NCBI RefSeq assembly: GCF_000321045.1
Contig: NZ_HE578947.1
Location: forward strand, 296,043-343,879
DNA from: Phytobacter massiliensis JC163
Lineage (GTDB): Bacteria > Pseudomonadota > Gammaproteobacteria > Enterobacterales > Enterobacteriaceae
Direction of reading: 5' to 3'
DNA length: 47,837 nt
The stretch's first letter is position 1; each line of letters opens with the position of its first letter. The notes beneath the pieces are model-generated. The model saw only the letters and a program-made list of their open reading frames with translations, was not told the DNA's origin and ran no database searches. Shown here piece after piece: positions 10,583-20,498 of this stretch. The position numbers and the translations under genes were made by a program.

Positions 10583-10810
10583 ATGATCCGTTGCCATCTT
10601 GCTCGGCTCATGGGCGAACATAAGATGCGAATAGCCGATGTTGTCAGGGAAACTGGCCTGAGTCGCAACACTATCACTTTGCTTTACAAAGAGACGGCTC
10701 AGAAGGTTGACCTGGATACATTAGAAAGGCTTTGCGTGCTTTTTGACTGTGAAATACACGATTTACTGCAAAAGGTTCCTGCTTCGCAGAATCGTACAGA
10801 GAAAAATTAA
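10583..10810 (+). CDS. XRE-family helix-turn-helix regulator of the restriction operon
   Basis: This 75-residue Cro/CI-type DNA-binding protein has a helix-turn-helix around residues 15-40 (ADVVRETGLSRNTITLLY), followed by the conserved DLDTLERLCVLFDCEIHDLL helix pair. I start it at the ATG at 10583, which has ATAAGGAC at proper spacing; an in-frame TTG at 10523 would run through the candidate operator. Its TAA shares a base with the ATG of hsdM, so it is the first gene of the restriction operon. A likely job is delaying or limiting expression of the restriction genes after transfer. Confidence 0.82.
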   Translation: MIRCHLARLMGEHKMRIADVVRETGLSRNTITLLYKETAQKVDLDTLERLCVLFDCEIHDLLQKVPASQNRTEKN

Positions 10811-12309
10811 TGACACTGATTAACCTAAAGGATCTCGAGGCCCATCTTTGGCATGCAGCCCATATTATCACTGGGCCTATTGATGCGTCAGATTACAAAA
10901 CGTACATATTCCCAATCCTGTTCTTCAAGCGCATTTGTGACGTATATGACGAAGAATTTGCCGATGCGATGGAGAGCGTTGGGGATGCAGAGCTTGCCAA
11001 GGGTAAGATGTTTCACCGCATTCAGATACCAGAGAATTGTCATTGGCGCGATGTTTTCGCTGAGACCAAAGACATCGGTCAGGCCTTAAAAGACTCCTTC
11101 CGTGGTATAGAACTGGCAAACTCTAAACTGCATGGTATTTTTGGCGATGCCAGCTGGATCAATAAAGAACGCCTTTCTGATGAGTTACTGGCTACGTTAC
11201 TTAATCATTTCAACAAGGTGAATCTCGGCGTTGCCAGTGTCCGTGACGATGACATGGGGCGCGCATACGAGTACCTGATCAAACGTTTTGCTGATAAAGC
11301 TAACAAGAAAGCTGGTGAGTTCTACACCCCAAGAACTATTGTTCGCTTGATGGTTAATATTCTTGATCCAAAAGCCGGTGAGAGCGTTTACGATCCCGCC
11401 TGTGGTACTGGTGGTATGCTGCTTGAGACTATCCACCATGTAAAAGAAAACGGTGGTGATCCGCGCTTGCTAAAAATTAAAGGTCAGGAAAAAAACCTGA
11501 CCACCGAAGCCATTGCGCGAATGAACCTGTTCCTGCATGGTCAGGAGGATTTTGATATTGTTCGCGGGGATACGCTGCGTGAACCTAAGTTTTTGCAAAG
11601 CGACCGTTTAGAAACTTTCGACTGCGTTGTTGCCAACCCACCATTTAGCTTGAAGGAATGGGGATACGATCTGTGGTCGAACGATCCCTATGGCCGTAAG
11701 CAATATGGCTTGGCGCCTAAAACAAACGGTGATTTTGCCTGGGTACAGCATATGTTTGCCTCACTTAACGACAATGGGCGTATGGCTGTCGTGTTACCTC
11801 ATGGTGTGCTATTTCGTGGCGGAGCTGAGGGAGTAATTCGAACCAAATTGCTGCAAGAAAATCGCATTGTTGCGATTATTGGTGTCGCTTCCAACCTGTT
11901 CTATGGGACTGGGATTCCTGCGTGTATTTTGGTGCTGCGAAAATCACGTCCGGCAACGCATAAAGATCATGTATTGATCATCAATGCTGAAGAAATCTAT
12001 ACCAAGGGGCGTGCGCAGAATACGCTGTCCAACAAGCAGGCTGATGACATATACCAAATCTATCATAACCAGGCGCAACTGGGGCCAGATGCAAAAGAAA
12101 TTGAAGGCGTTGCGCGCTGGGTTCCTCTGAAGGAGATTGAAGAGAATGACTTCAATCTTAATATTGCTCGTTATGTGCAAAAATCTCTCGAAGAAGAAAC
12201 CATCACTGTGGAAGAAGCGCTCAAGGATTTTCAACGGAAGCTGGCTGAGCTGGAAAAAGCAGAAGAGGAGCTGGAAGCCCTGCTTATCAAAAAAGGGTTC
12301 GAGGTATGA
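10810..12309 (+). CDS. hsdM: Type I restriction-modification methyltransferase subunit HsdM (first copy)
   Basis: HsdM methylates adenine N6 in the recognition site and is needed, with HsdS, for both modification and restriction. The 499-residue protein has the HsdM N-terminal helical domain (about residues 8-145), the SAM-binding motif I DPACGTGG at 195-202 and the catalytic motif IV NPPF at 276-279. A charged helical tail (about 460-499) fits contact with HsdS. It begins one base inside the XRE stop codon. Its stop overlaps the next gene by four bases (ATGA). It appears intact and by itself could supply all methylation. Confidence 0.95.
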   Translation: MTLINLKDLEAHLWHAAHIITGPIDASDYKTYIFPILFFKRICDVYDEEFADAMESVGDAELAKGKMFHRIQIPENCHWRDVFAETKDIGQALKDSFRGIELANSKLHGIFGDASWINKERLSDELLATLLNHFNKVNLGVASVRDDDMGRAYEYLIKRFADKANKKAGEFYTPRTIVRLMVNILDPKAGESVYDPACGTGGMLLETIHHVKENGGDPRLLKIKGQEKNLTTEAIARMNLFLHGQEDFDIVRGDTLREPKFLQSDRLETFDCVVANPPFSLKEWGYDLWSNDPYGRKQYGLAPKTNGDFAWVQHMFASLNDNGRMAVVLPHGVLFRGGAEGVIRTKLLQENRIVAIIGVASNLFYGTGIPACILVLRKSRPATHKDHVLIINAEEIYTKGRAQNTLSNKQADDIYQIYHNQAQLGPDAKEIEGVARWVPLKEIEENDFNLNIARYVQKSLEEETITVEEALKDFQRKLAELEKAEEELEALLIKKGFEV

Positions 12310-13789
12310 GTAATAAAAAGCTGGAAGAATTGCTCTGGGGAGCTGCTGAGTTTCTTCGTGGCCAAATCGACGCATCAGACTACAAGCAGTATGTCTTCCC
12401 TTTGCTGTTTTATAAACGCCTGTCAGATGTCTATCTGGAAGAATATAACGAAGCGCTGGAACTCCATGAAGGTGATGCTGAATACGCCGCCATGCCGATG
12501 TTTCACCGTTTCAACATTCCCTCTGAGGCAGCTTGGGAAAAGGTACGCAATACCAGTAAAAACATTGGTGAAGCGATCCAGAATGCGCTTCGACTAGTTG
12601 AGGCCAATAACCCGCGTTTACATGGTGTCTTCGGTGATGCACAGTGGACTAATAAAGAGCGCCTGCCCGATCACCTGCTGACTGATCTGATTGAACATTT
12701 CAGTAAAATTCCGCTGGGCATTAAATCTGTTGCCCAGGATGATCTTGGTGAAGCCTACGAATACCTGATTAAAAAGTTCGCTGATGATTCCGGTCATACG
12801 GCAGCGGAGTTCTACACCAACCGAACAGTCGTGCATTTAATGACGCGTATTATGGACTTAAAACCGGGGGAAACAGCCTATGATCCAACGTGCGGTACTG
12901 GTGGGATGTTGCTAAATGCAGTAATGGATCTTCGTGCAAGAGGTGAAGAGTGGCGCTCTGTGCACCTTTATGGACAGGAAGTGAATCTGCTTACCTCCGC
13001 CATTGCTCGTATGAATATGTTTCTGCACGATATCGAAGAGTTTGATGTGCTGCGTGGCGATACTCTGGCCGAACCAAAGTTTATTGAAAACGATCGGCTC
13101 AAGCAGTTTGATGTAATTTTTGCTAATCCGCCTTACTCCATCAAAAAATGGAATCGTGACAAATTTGCTGCCGATCCATATGGTCGTAATCTTTATGGCG
13201 TGCCACCGCAGGGCTGTGCCGATTATGCATTTTACACCCATATCATTAAAAGCCTGAAGCCTGAGACTGGTCGCGCCGCCATGCTCTGGCCACATGGTGT
13301 GCTGTTCCGCGATTCTGAGCAGACCATTCGTAGACAGGTGATTGAATCTGACATTATTGAAGCGGTGATTGGTTTGGGGCCTAACCTTTTTTACAACTCT
13401 CCGATGGAGTCTTGTGTGGTGGTGCTTAATTGCAATAAGCATGCTGGGCGAAAAATAAAGTCTTGTTTATTAACGGTGTGGAACATGTTACCCGCGAACG
13501 CGCCTATAGTCGCTTATCGGATATCGATTTAACGGTGTTGTATGAGGCTTATGTTACACCTGAAAAACAAAGCGATATAACTGCATTAGTGGATATCGAT
13601 GCCATTAAAGATAATCTCTTTAACCTGTCAATTCCGCTGTATGTAAAAACACAAAGTAATGGCGAAGCTGAGGACATTCAGCATGCTATTGAGGCATGGA
13701 AAGTCAGCCGTTTACAATTAAAGAAACAAACAAAGAAATTATTCAATAGCCTCACGCAGTTGGGTTATGAGGTGGAAGATAATGACTAA
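12306..13789 (+). pseudogene. hsdM: Second, tandem HsdM methyltransferase gene, frameshifted
   Basis: This is a second adenine methyltransferase, homologous to the preceding HsdM along its length but clearly a different lineage. Motif I is DPTCGTGG at 193-200 and motif IV is NPPY at 274-277. The frame from 12306 runs to 13532, but homology leaves it at a run of five A residues (13451-13455). The C-terminal part (FINGVEHVTRERAYSRLSDI onward) continues in another frame to 13789. One extra A would restore a protein of about 494 residues, close to the first copy's 499. The catalytic domain is complete and only the HsdS-contacting tail is lost. It may be a pseudogene, a slippage switch or a base-calling error. 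It overlaps hsdS by 8 bases. Confidence 0.88.
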
Positions 13790-14966
13790 TAAGCAATCTA
13801 TTAAATTTGGTGATATTTGCCGAGAGGTAAAAATTAGTACTAAAGATCCACTTTCTGATGGCTATGAACGGTATATTGGTTTAGAGCATTTAGATTCAGG
13901 ATCGTTAAAGATAAAACGCTGGGGAATTATCAAAGAGGATAATCCTAGTTTTACACGTGTTTTCAAAAAAGGGCATATCTTATTTGGTAAACGACGTCCT
14001 TATCTTAAAAAAGCTGCAATTGCTGAGTTTGATGGGGTATGTTCCGGAGATATTATTGTTCTCGAAAATAAAAAAGGGATAAGAAAAGGATTGCTTTCTT
14101 ACTTAATACAATCTGATTCTTTCTGGGAGTGGGCAATTAGAACATCTTCTGGTTCTTTGTCACCTCGGACAAAGTTTAAATCTTTAGCAGACTATGGATT
14201 CGAGCTAGTAGATGAATCGGTACAGATAGAACAAGAGAATTTACTTAATAAATCTTTTGAAATAGAAAATATGTCTGTATTGTGCAAAAAATCATTGTCT
14301 AGATTGCTCGATATGTTGGTCCTCCACAATACACAGTCTAATCACGAAATTCGTAGTTTAAAGCAAGCAAGAGAAATTGAAGTTCCCCAAGGGTGGTCTC
14401 AATATACTCTGTCAGATTTGGCGGTAAACACTAAGAATAGCTTTGTAATTGGGCCATTTGGTAGCGATTTAGTAGTTAGCGATTTTAAAAATAGCGGACA
14501 TCCTGTCATTTTTGTAAGAGATATAAAGCCAAATAGACTGGATTGGGTAAGCAACACCTTCGTGAGTGATGCTAAGTTCGAAAAATTAGCCGCTCATAAA
14601 GTTGAAGCTGGTGATGTGATATTTACAAAAATGGGATTGCCTCCTGGTATTTCAGCTGTATATCCTCAGAATTTCAATGATGGAATTATAACGGCCGATA
14701 TTATCAGGCTGAGACCAAATTTAGAACTGGTTGAGCCTGAATATCTTTCCTATATTGTTAATTCACGTTTTTTTCGACAACAAGTTCGAATGATAACTGC
14801 TGGGCAAACTAGACCAAAGCTCACTTTAGCAGACTTCAGAAAATTAGTCGTATATCTGCCTTGTTTAGAAAAACAGCGTAAATTTTTGGATTTATTGACG
14901 ATGGTTGAGGGCATTAGCTTTGACCGGAAGATACACAAATCAGTACTAAATCATCTAATGGGATAA
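13782..14966 (+). CDS. hsdS: Type I restriction specificity subunit HsdS
   Basis: HsdS sets the DNA sequence recognised by the complex. The 394-residue protein has two target-recognition domains (about residues 5-150 and 200-350), each followed by a helical spacer that docks HsdM, so a bipartite target is expected. The second domain begins with the usual W-x-x-x-x-L-x-D-L form (WSQYTLSDLA). I choose the ATG at 13782, which has GGTGGAAG upstream, rather than 13767. The gene is visibly more AT-rich than the hsdM and hsdR genes on either side, typical of hsdS genes exchanged by recombination. The target sequence cannot be predicted. Confidence 0.93.
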   Translation: MTNKQSIKFGDICREVKISTKDPLSDGYERYIGLEHLDSGSLKIKRWGIIKEDNPSFTRVFKKGHILFGKRRPYLKKAAIAEFDGVCSGDIIVLENKKGIRKGLLSYLIQSDSFWEWAIRTSSGSLSPRTKFKSLADYGFELVDESVQIEQENLLNKSFEIENMSVLCKKSLSRLLDMLVLHNTQSNHEIRSLKQAREIEVPQGWSQYTLSDLAVNTKNSFVIGPFGSDLVVSDFKNSGHPVIFVRDIKPNRLDWVSNTFVSDAKFEKLAAHKVEAGDVIFTKMGLPPGISAVYPQNFNDGIITADIIRLRPNLELVEPEYLSYIVNSRFFRQQVRMITAGQTRPKLTLADFRKLVVYLPCLEKQRKFLDLLTMVEGISFDRKIHKSVLNHLMG

Positions 14967-14968
14967 AA

Positions 14969-17900
14969 ATGTTTAACGAACAAACCGTCACTGAAAATGG
15001 AATTATCGACCGTTTGAAAGGTTTAAGCGGAGTCAAGTGGACCTTCTGCCATGGCGAAGACCTGCCTAAACAAGTGCGGGATATCTTTGTTGATGAGTGG
15101 CTAAAAGACGCGATTTGTTCGTTAAACCCTGATATCGGCAGACAGCCAGACTATGCCGATGAGGTCATCTACAAGTTGCGAGGAGTGGTTTTAGAAGCCC
15201 GCCATACCGGTTTGGTAAAGGCTAATGAAAACTTCCAGGAATGGTTGATGGCCGACAAAACCTTGCCTTTTGGCGAGAATGGCGACCATATCACCATCAA
15301 TCTGATTGATTTTGACAATATAGAGAACAACCACTTTGTGGTGGCGCAGCAGGTTCACTATATCGCGGCCACTGAAGTCTATTTTGATATTGTTCTTTAT
15401 GTGAACGGCATACCGCTAGTAGTGGGCGAAGTTAAAACCGCAACACGCCCCAGCGTGACCTGGCAAGACGGCGCCGCCGACTTCATGGGGGGCAAGAAGT
15501 ACTATTGGAAAAATGTTGAATCTTTCTTTGTACCTAACTTGCTGTGCTTTGCCAGCGAAGGAAAAACCTTTGCCTATGGCGCAATTAATGCCCGAGTTAA
15601 AGACTGGGGGCCCTGGCATAATACTGAGCTTCGTGATGAGATTCTGCCGGGATTAGCATCGGTACTCAACAGCTGCGAGAGTTTGTTAAATCCGCAAACC
15701 TTATTGCAGTTACTGGAATCTTTTGCATTATTTTCAACCGTCAAAACGGGCAAAAATACTCCACCTAAACGCGTTAAAATTCTGCCGCGCTACCCGCAAT
15801 TTGAAGCAGCAAAACAAATCGTTGAACGTGTTCGCAGAGGCTATCCAAAAAAAGGTCTTATTTGGCATTTCCAGGGATCAGGTAAATCCTTGTTGATGCT
15901 TTACGCCGCCAAAATGCTGCGTGCCGATAATGCGTTAAAAAACCCGACAGTGCTTATCGTTGTGGACCGGCGAGATCTGGACAGCCAAATTAACGAGACC
16001 TTTGGTGGAGCCGACGTTAAGAATCTGATTAAAGTGCAAAGCTGCAAAAAGTTGGGCGAATACATTGAGCAAGACAGCCGTGGCATTTTAATCACCACCA
16101 TCTTTAAATTTAAAGATATCGAAATTGACGATAGCAACCCTAATGGCTTGAACAATCGTGACAACATCATTGTGTTGGTTGACGAAGCTCACCGTACCCA
16201 GGAAGGTGGGTTAGGCGAGAAAATGCGCTGGGCATTGCCCAACGCCCACTTCTATGGCCTGACTGGCACACCGATTTCTGGCATTGATCGTAATACATTC
16301 AAGTTGTTCGGTGCCGAAGAGGACCCGGGTCGCTATATGAGCCGCTATAGCTATAAGCAATCGATCCGTGATGGCGCGACTAACCCAGTGAAGTTCGAAC
16401 CTCGGCTGGCGGAACTCCGAGTGGATCGTGATGCCATCAACGAAGAGTTCGAGCAACTCGTTAATGAAAACAATCTGGATGAAGAAGAAAAAGCAGCATT
16501 GTCCAGACGTGCCGGCAAGTTGGCTATCATGCTGAAATCCCCCAGACGCATGGCTGCGGTGAGTAATGACATTGTTGAGCATTTTACCAGCCATGTTATG
16601 CCGAAAAAGATGAAAGGCATGGTTGTGGTATACGATCGCGAAGCCTGTGTGCAGATGTATTATTTGCTCGGTGAAAAGCTCGGTTTTGATGCGGTTGAAG
16701 TGGTTATGAACGTTGACCAGGCTCCGGTTAAAGTTGAAGAGGGTGGCAAAAAAGATAAGCTCAATAAGGACTGGCTCAAATGGCATGACGAATTGGAGCT
16801 ACCTGTTAAACAAGCCGATTTCGAACGCTGGCAGCACATTGATGCGGAAGAGCAGGTACAGAAGGATCTGATTGAATGCTTTAAAGATCCTGAACATCCG
16901 TTACAGCTTATCATCGTTACCGCCAAGCTGCTTACGGGCTTTGATGCGCCAATTTGCTACTGCATGTACCTCGATAAGCCTCTACGCGATCATACTCTTC
17001 TTCAGGCCATGTGCCGAACCAACCGGTTGTACGAAACCGATGCTGTACGCAAGGACATGGGATTAATTATCGACTACCTTGGCGTTTTCGAAAACCTGCG
17101 TACCGCTCTGGCCTACAACCCTGAAGAAATTGAAGGGGTTGTAGAGGGAATTGAGGCATTTAAAGAGCTATTGCCGTTACAACTGAATAAATGTCTGGCC
17201 TTCTTCCCTAGTATAGATCGTTCCATAGAAGGTTTTGAAGGTATTATGGCCGCGCAAGAATGTCTGCCAACTAACGAGAAGCGTGATGAATTTGCTGCCA
17301 GCTTTGGTGTGTTATCCAAGTTATGGTCAGCTATCAACCCAGACCCTTTTTTGACCCCTTATCGTCAAGACTATAAATGGCTGGCGCAAATTTATGAATC
17401 GGTGCGTCCGGTGGGGCAGACTGGTGCGCTTGTTTGGGCTGCGCTTGGCCCCGAAACAATCAAGATGATCCATGAGCATACTGATATCAATCGTATCCGC
17501 GATGATATTGACGAGTTGGTCATGGACGAGCACGCTATTTTTACCCTGACCGCTAAAGAGCAGGAACAACGCGCCAAACGCCTGGAGATTGATCTTATGG
17601 GGCGTTTGCGCGGCAGTCATGATCCTAAATTTGTGGCTTTGGGCGAGCGTTTAGAAAAACTGCGACAGGACTATGAAGCTGGTGTTATCAAGGCTATCGA
17701 CTGGTTGAAAGGCCTGTTGGATGCTGCGAAAGATACCGTACAAGCCGAGCGCGAAACGGGCGAGCGCCCAGTAACTGAAGCTGATAATAAACAGGCTTTG
17801 ACCAAGCTTTTCCTCGAAACACGCCCAGAAACTACCCCTAAGTTAATCGGTGATGTTGTAGAGCAAATTGATAAAATCGTGAAAGCTACCCGCTTTGATG

Positions 17901-18031
17901 GCTGGCAAAATTCCAACAGTGGCCCGCGTGAAATCCAAAAGGCGCTTTTGTTGACTCTGGCTCAGTTTGGACTAGGGAAAGATAAAGAGTTATTCCGGAA
18001 AGCGTATGGGTATATAGAAGAGCATTACTGA
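14969..18031 (+). CDS. hsdR: Type I restriction endonuclease subunit HsdR
   Basis: HsdR is the motor and nuclease of the type I enzyme: it moves DNA with ATP and cuts far from unmethylated sites. The protein is 1020 residues. The N-terminal PD-(D/E)XK nuclease has D140 and E154-V-K156. The SF2 helicase follows, with Walker A QGSGKS at 302-307 and Walker B DEAH at 405-408, then the LTGTP motif and later helicase motifs near 650-700. The helical C-terminus (from about 780) contacts the methylase core. The gene begins two bases after the hsdS stop and ends the operon. All motor and nuclease motifs are intact. Confidence 0.96.
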   Translation: MFNEQTVTENGIIDRLKGLSGVKWTFCHGEDLPKQVRDIFVDEWLKDAICSLNPDIGRQPDYADEVIYKLRGVVLEARHTGLVKANENFQEWLMADKTLPFGENGDHITINLIDFDNIENNHFVVAQQVHYIAATEVYFDIVLYVNGIPLVVGEVKTATRPSVTWQDGAADFMGGKKYYWKNVESFFVPNLLCFASEGKTFAYGAINARVKDWGPWHNTELRDEILPGLASVLNSCESLLNPQTLLQLLESFALFSTVKTGKNTPPKRVKILPRYPQFEAAKQIVERVRRGYPKKGLIWHFQGSGKSLLMLYAAKMLRADNALKNPTVLIVVDRRDLDSQINETFGGADVKNLIKVQSCKKLGEYIEQDSRGILITTIFKFKDIEIDDSNPNGLNNRDNIIVLVDEAHRTQEGGLGEKMRWALPNAHFYGLTGTPISGIDRNTFKLFGAEEDPGRYMSRYSYKQSIRDGATNPVKFEPRLAELRVDRDAINEEFEQLVNENNLDEEEKAALSRRAGKLAIMLKSPRRMAAVSNDIVEHFTSHVMPKKMKGMVVVYDREACVQMYYLLGEKLGFDAVEVVMNVDQAPVKVEEGGKKDKLNKDWLKWHDELELPVKQADFERWQHIDAEEQVQKDLIECFKDPEHPLQLIIVTAKLLTGFDAPICYCMYLDKPLRDHTLLQAMCRTNRLYETDAVRKDMGLIIDYLGVFENLRTALAYNPEEIEGVVEGIEAFKELLPLQLNKCLAFFPSIDRSIEGFEGIMAAQECLPTNEKRDEFAASFGVLSKLWSAINPDPFLTPYRQDYKWLAQIYESVRPVGQTGALVWAALGPETIKMIHEHTDINRIRDDIDELVMDEHAIFTLTAKEQEQRAKRLEIDLMGRLRGSHDPKFVALGERLEKLRQDYEAGVIKAIDWLKGLLDAAKDTVQAERETGERPVTEADNKQALTKLFLETRPETTPKLIGDVVEQIDKIVKATRFDGWQNSNSGPREIQKALLLTLAQFGLGKDKELFRKAYGYIEEHY

Positions 18032-18064
18032 AATTTTCTTAATAAATTTATTTTTTAATTTATA

Positions 18065-18090
18065 TGGAAGAGCTATTGGTTGCTCTTCCA
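18065..18090 (+). terminator. Hairpin after hsdR
   Basis: TGGAAGAGC (18065-18073) pairs with GCTCTTCCA (18082-18090) around an 8-base loop, 34 bases after the hsdR stop. The T-rich tail is weak (CTCATTTT), so termination may be partial. Confidence 0.5.
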
Positions 18091-18236
18091 CTCATTTTCC
18101 TGTTTATAGAAAGAATAAAGATACTGTATCTCTATAATAATGTTGGTTTATGTTTTTTATGGTTAATTTAATAGGATTTTTATTTTGTTTTATATTACAA
18201 TTTTCCTTTTATTAAAAAAGTCGAACTTTTTGAGGG

Positions 18237-18276
18237 GTAAAATGATTCTATTATTAATATAAAAGAATCATTTTAC
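18237..18276. terminator. 13-bp inverted repeat between converging hsdR and the primase-like gene
   Basis: GTAAAATGATTCT (18237-18249) and AGAATCATTTTAC (18264-18276) are perfect inverted arms with a 14-base AT-rich loop. The arms end in T-rich sequence on both strands, so this could terminate transcripts from both sides. The rest of 18032-18318 is very AT-rich and shows no gene. Confidence 0.5.
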
Positions 18277-18318
18277 TCAATCATAAACCTGAGGATGGAG
18301 TTTTTGTTACCATCAGAT

Positions 18319-18986
18319 TCAATATTGTGGTAACAAAGAAGATATTTTATCTGGTTGCATCCATTCTAATCCGGAAGAACTTAAGTAACCGACAAATGTT
18401 GGGTTCTTTTTATAGTGTGAACTATTATTAGTCCATCTAAGTGCCCCATAACCGGCCATCAAACGATGTCCTATCCACCTTTCATCAATTAATTTGAAAC
18501 CGCTTGGCTTATTCAACAGAAGCAGACTCCCCATAAATGCAATCCAATCTGAAGATTTTATTAATCTATTACCATATGCATGGAAAGATCTTCCGCTATT
18601 GTAGACGAAAAATGACATTTGCCAGTGCTCTGATAATTCTCGTAAAGGATTTGCATCAATAACTCCTCTGTCAACTTTACCAAAATCAATTAATGGAAAA
18701 TGATAAGAGCTACCGAAACTATTGACTAATGAATGAAATGCCAATTCTTCATTTCCATTCATATCTTCAATTATGTCATATAGTGTTTTTTCATTAAATT
18801 GTTTGAATGGTAGCGTTAAGCCTGAACGATCGTCTATAAAAGACTGCGGTGTATATCTATACTTACTTAATTGCAGCGAAATATCTTGTGGTAGCTCATT
18901 TTTTTGATGCTTAAACCAATAAGATGTTTTACCAAACTAAATGGATGTTTTTGTATATGGGTATAAAACTGCTGGAATTTATCCAT
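18319..18986 (-). pseudogene. Primase-polymerase (AEP)-like protein, frameshifted near its start
   Basis: Reading from ATG 18984-18986 gives MDKFQQFYTHIQKHPFSLV. Then the useful frame shifts and continues (GKTSYWFKHQKNELPQ...) to the stop at 18319. Adding one T to the run at 18934-18936 would join them into about 221 residues. The joined sequence has LIDFGKVD, then NSGRSFHAYG, then DERWIGHRLMAGYGALRW. These look like the acidic, S-x-H and late-acidic motifs of archaeo-eukaryotic-type primases; the SGR-x-x-H part recalls the SGRRGVH of primase small subunits. I cannot exclude another fold. It begins one base after the dGTPase gene's stop, so the two form an operon. As sequenced only 147 residues could be made from a later ATG (18762). 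Confidence 0.6.
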
Positions 18987-18987
18987 A

Positions 18988-20498
18988 TTACTTCACCTTG
19001 ATACCTTTGAGAAGTTGATACATTTCCATCGAGAACTGATCAGTCATACCTGAAACAAAGTCAACAATTAAATGCATTCTTAACGATAGTTCTTTTTCGC
19101 GAGAAATACTCTCAAATTTTTCAACAAACAAATCATCGCTATAATCATTGTGATTATACGGTATACCAACTATTGCGGTAGAGTATGATTTTAAATGTTT
19201 TCCTGGCAGTCGATTAAATAATCTTCTTTCAATGTGCAAATGATTATTGCGAATTTTTTTATTATTCTTTAAAATTAAAGATAAAAATTTATCTTTTGGT
19301 AATTTTATTAAAGATGTATACTCGTCAAGTATTCCTTTTATTATAGCAAAGCCGGACAATTCCATACACTCTGCTTCTGCTGATGTAAAAAGGTAGTTTG
19401 ACGTATAGTCTTTTAAAATATCTAAAAGATCATATTCAAAACTTCCTTTTGATATTATCTCTTCTTTTCGTTCTTGCTTTATAAGTTGGTGGTAATCTTT
19501 AACAAAAATTTCTGCAACTCTTTTCACTAAAAAATTAGATAAAGAAGTTTTAAAGAAAAGAAAATTACTGACAGGTACAGGGTTATTATTTGTTAAGCAT
19601 GATATTAATTCATCACATTCGATTTCGAAATCTTTGTGGTTTATTTTTAGTTGTTCAATTCGGCTGCATGTGAAGTCACTAAAGTGTTTTACAGTGATTA
19701 TTCCTTTTTCAATACCATCCTCTATATCACTGATGCAATATGAGATATCGTCAGATGCCTCCATTAAAAAGCCAAGAGGATGACGAGAATTTTTCTTCAT
19801 CTTCAAGGTGTTCCATGCACTTTCCATTACGTCTTTTTCAGTTGAGAAATAACCTATTTTTTACTAAATGGTTTTTTTGAATCTAATTCATCTGGGCAAA
19901 AAGTATATTTTATAAATGCGGTAAGTTGGGTGTAGGTTAAATTAAGTCCGAAATATCCATCATCACCTTGTAATTTTGTTATTATTCTTAAACCCTGTGG
20001 GTTGCCATCAAAATGTATAAAATCAGAAAGTAAGTTTTGACATATTTTTTTTGAAAAAGTTTCAGCAAGTGCAGTTTTCAATGCGTTTTCAACTGAGTCT
20101 GATTTACTCCACTCAACAATTGCTGCCTCCCCAAAATGACCAAAAGGTGGGTTTCCAATATCATGCATTAGACATGCAGTCTCAACTATATTTGATACAG
20201 ACAAGCTATTCTTTTGCCAAAACTCTTTAATTTCATTATCTATATCAGAACTTTCAGCTATTTTCTCAATAATTGCTGCAACAATATAGCGACCAATGTG
20301 CGAAACCTCTATAGAGTGAGTCAGTCTAGATCGTACTGCTGAATTACTTTCTAAGGAAAAAACCTGTGCTTTTTGTTGCAATCTTCTGAACGCAGCAGAG
20401 TAGATCAATCTTGCACGATCACTTTGTGTAGATGCCAAGATGGTGTCATGCTTTGCACTAGATTTTCGGTGGCGAGAAGTTGAAATTAAGGTTTCCAT
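18988..20498 (-). pseudogene. dgt: dGTPase-family (HD-domain dNTP triphosphohydrolase), frameshifted
   Basis: Dgt-type enzymes split dGTP to deoxyguanosine and triphosphate; several act as anti-phage factors by draining dNTPs. The N-terminal frame (20498 down to 19854) gives SRLTHSIEVSHIGRYI with H61, and CLMHDIGNPPFGHFGEAAI with H112-D113 and H121. The next frame (from 19827) gives LMEASDDISYCISDIEDG with the final metal-binding aspartate. These match E. coli Dgt motif by motif, and the joined length (503 residues) fits Dgt (505). The break is a run of six A on the coding strand (19857-19862); seven would restore ...SKKIGYFSTEKDVMESAW. A good ribosome site (AGAGGAC) precedes ATG 20498. The primase-like gene follows one base later. 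It is more AT-rich than a core dgt, so it is an acquired copy. Confidence 0.9.

Noticed and set aside
13440..13470. Programmed ribosomal frameshift in hsdM2
   Set aside because: The A5 tract lacks a typical slippery heptamer with a downstream stem, and hsdM genes are not known to need frameshifting; kept only as a slippage or error candidate.
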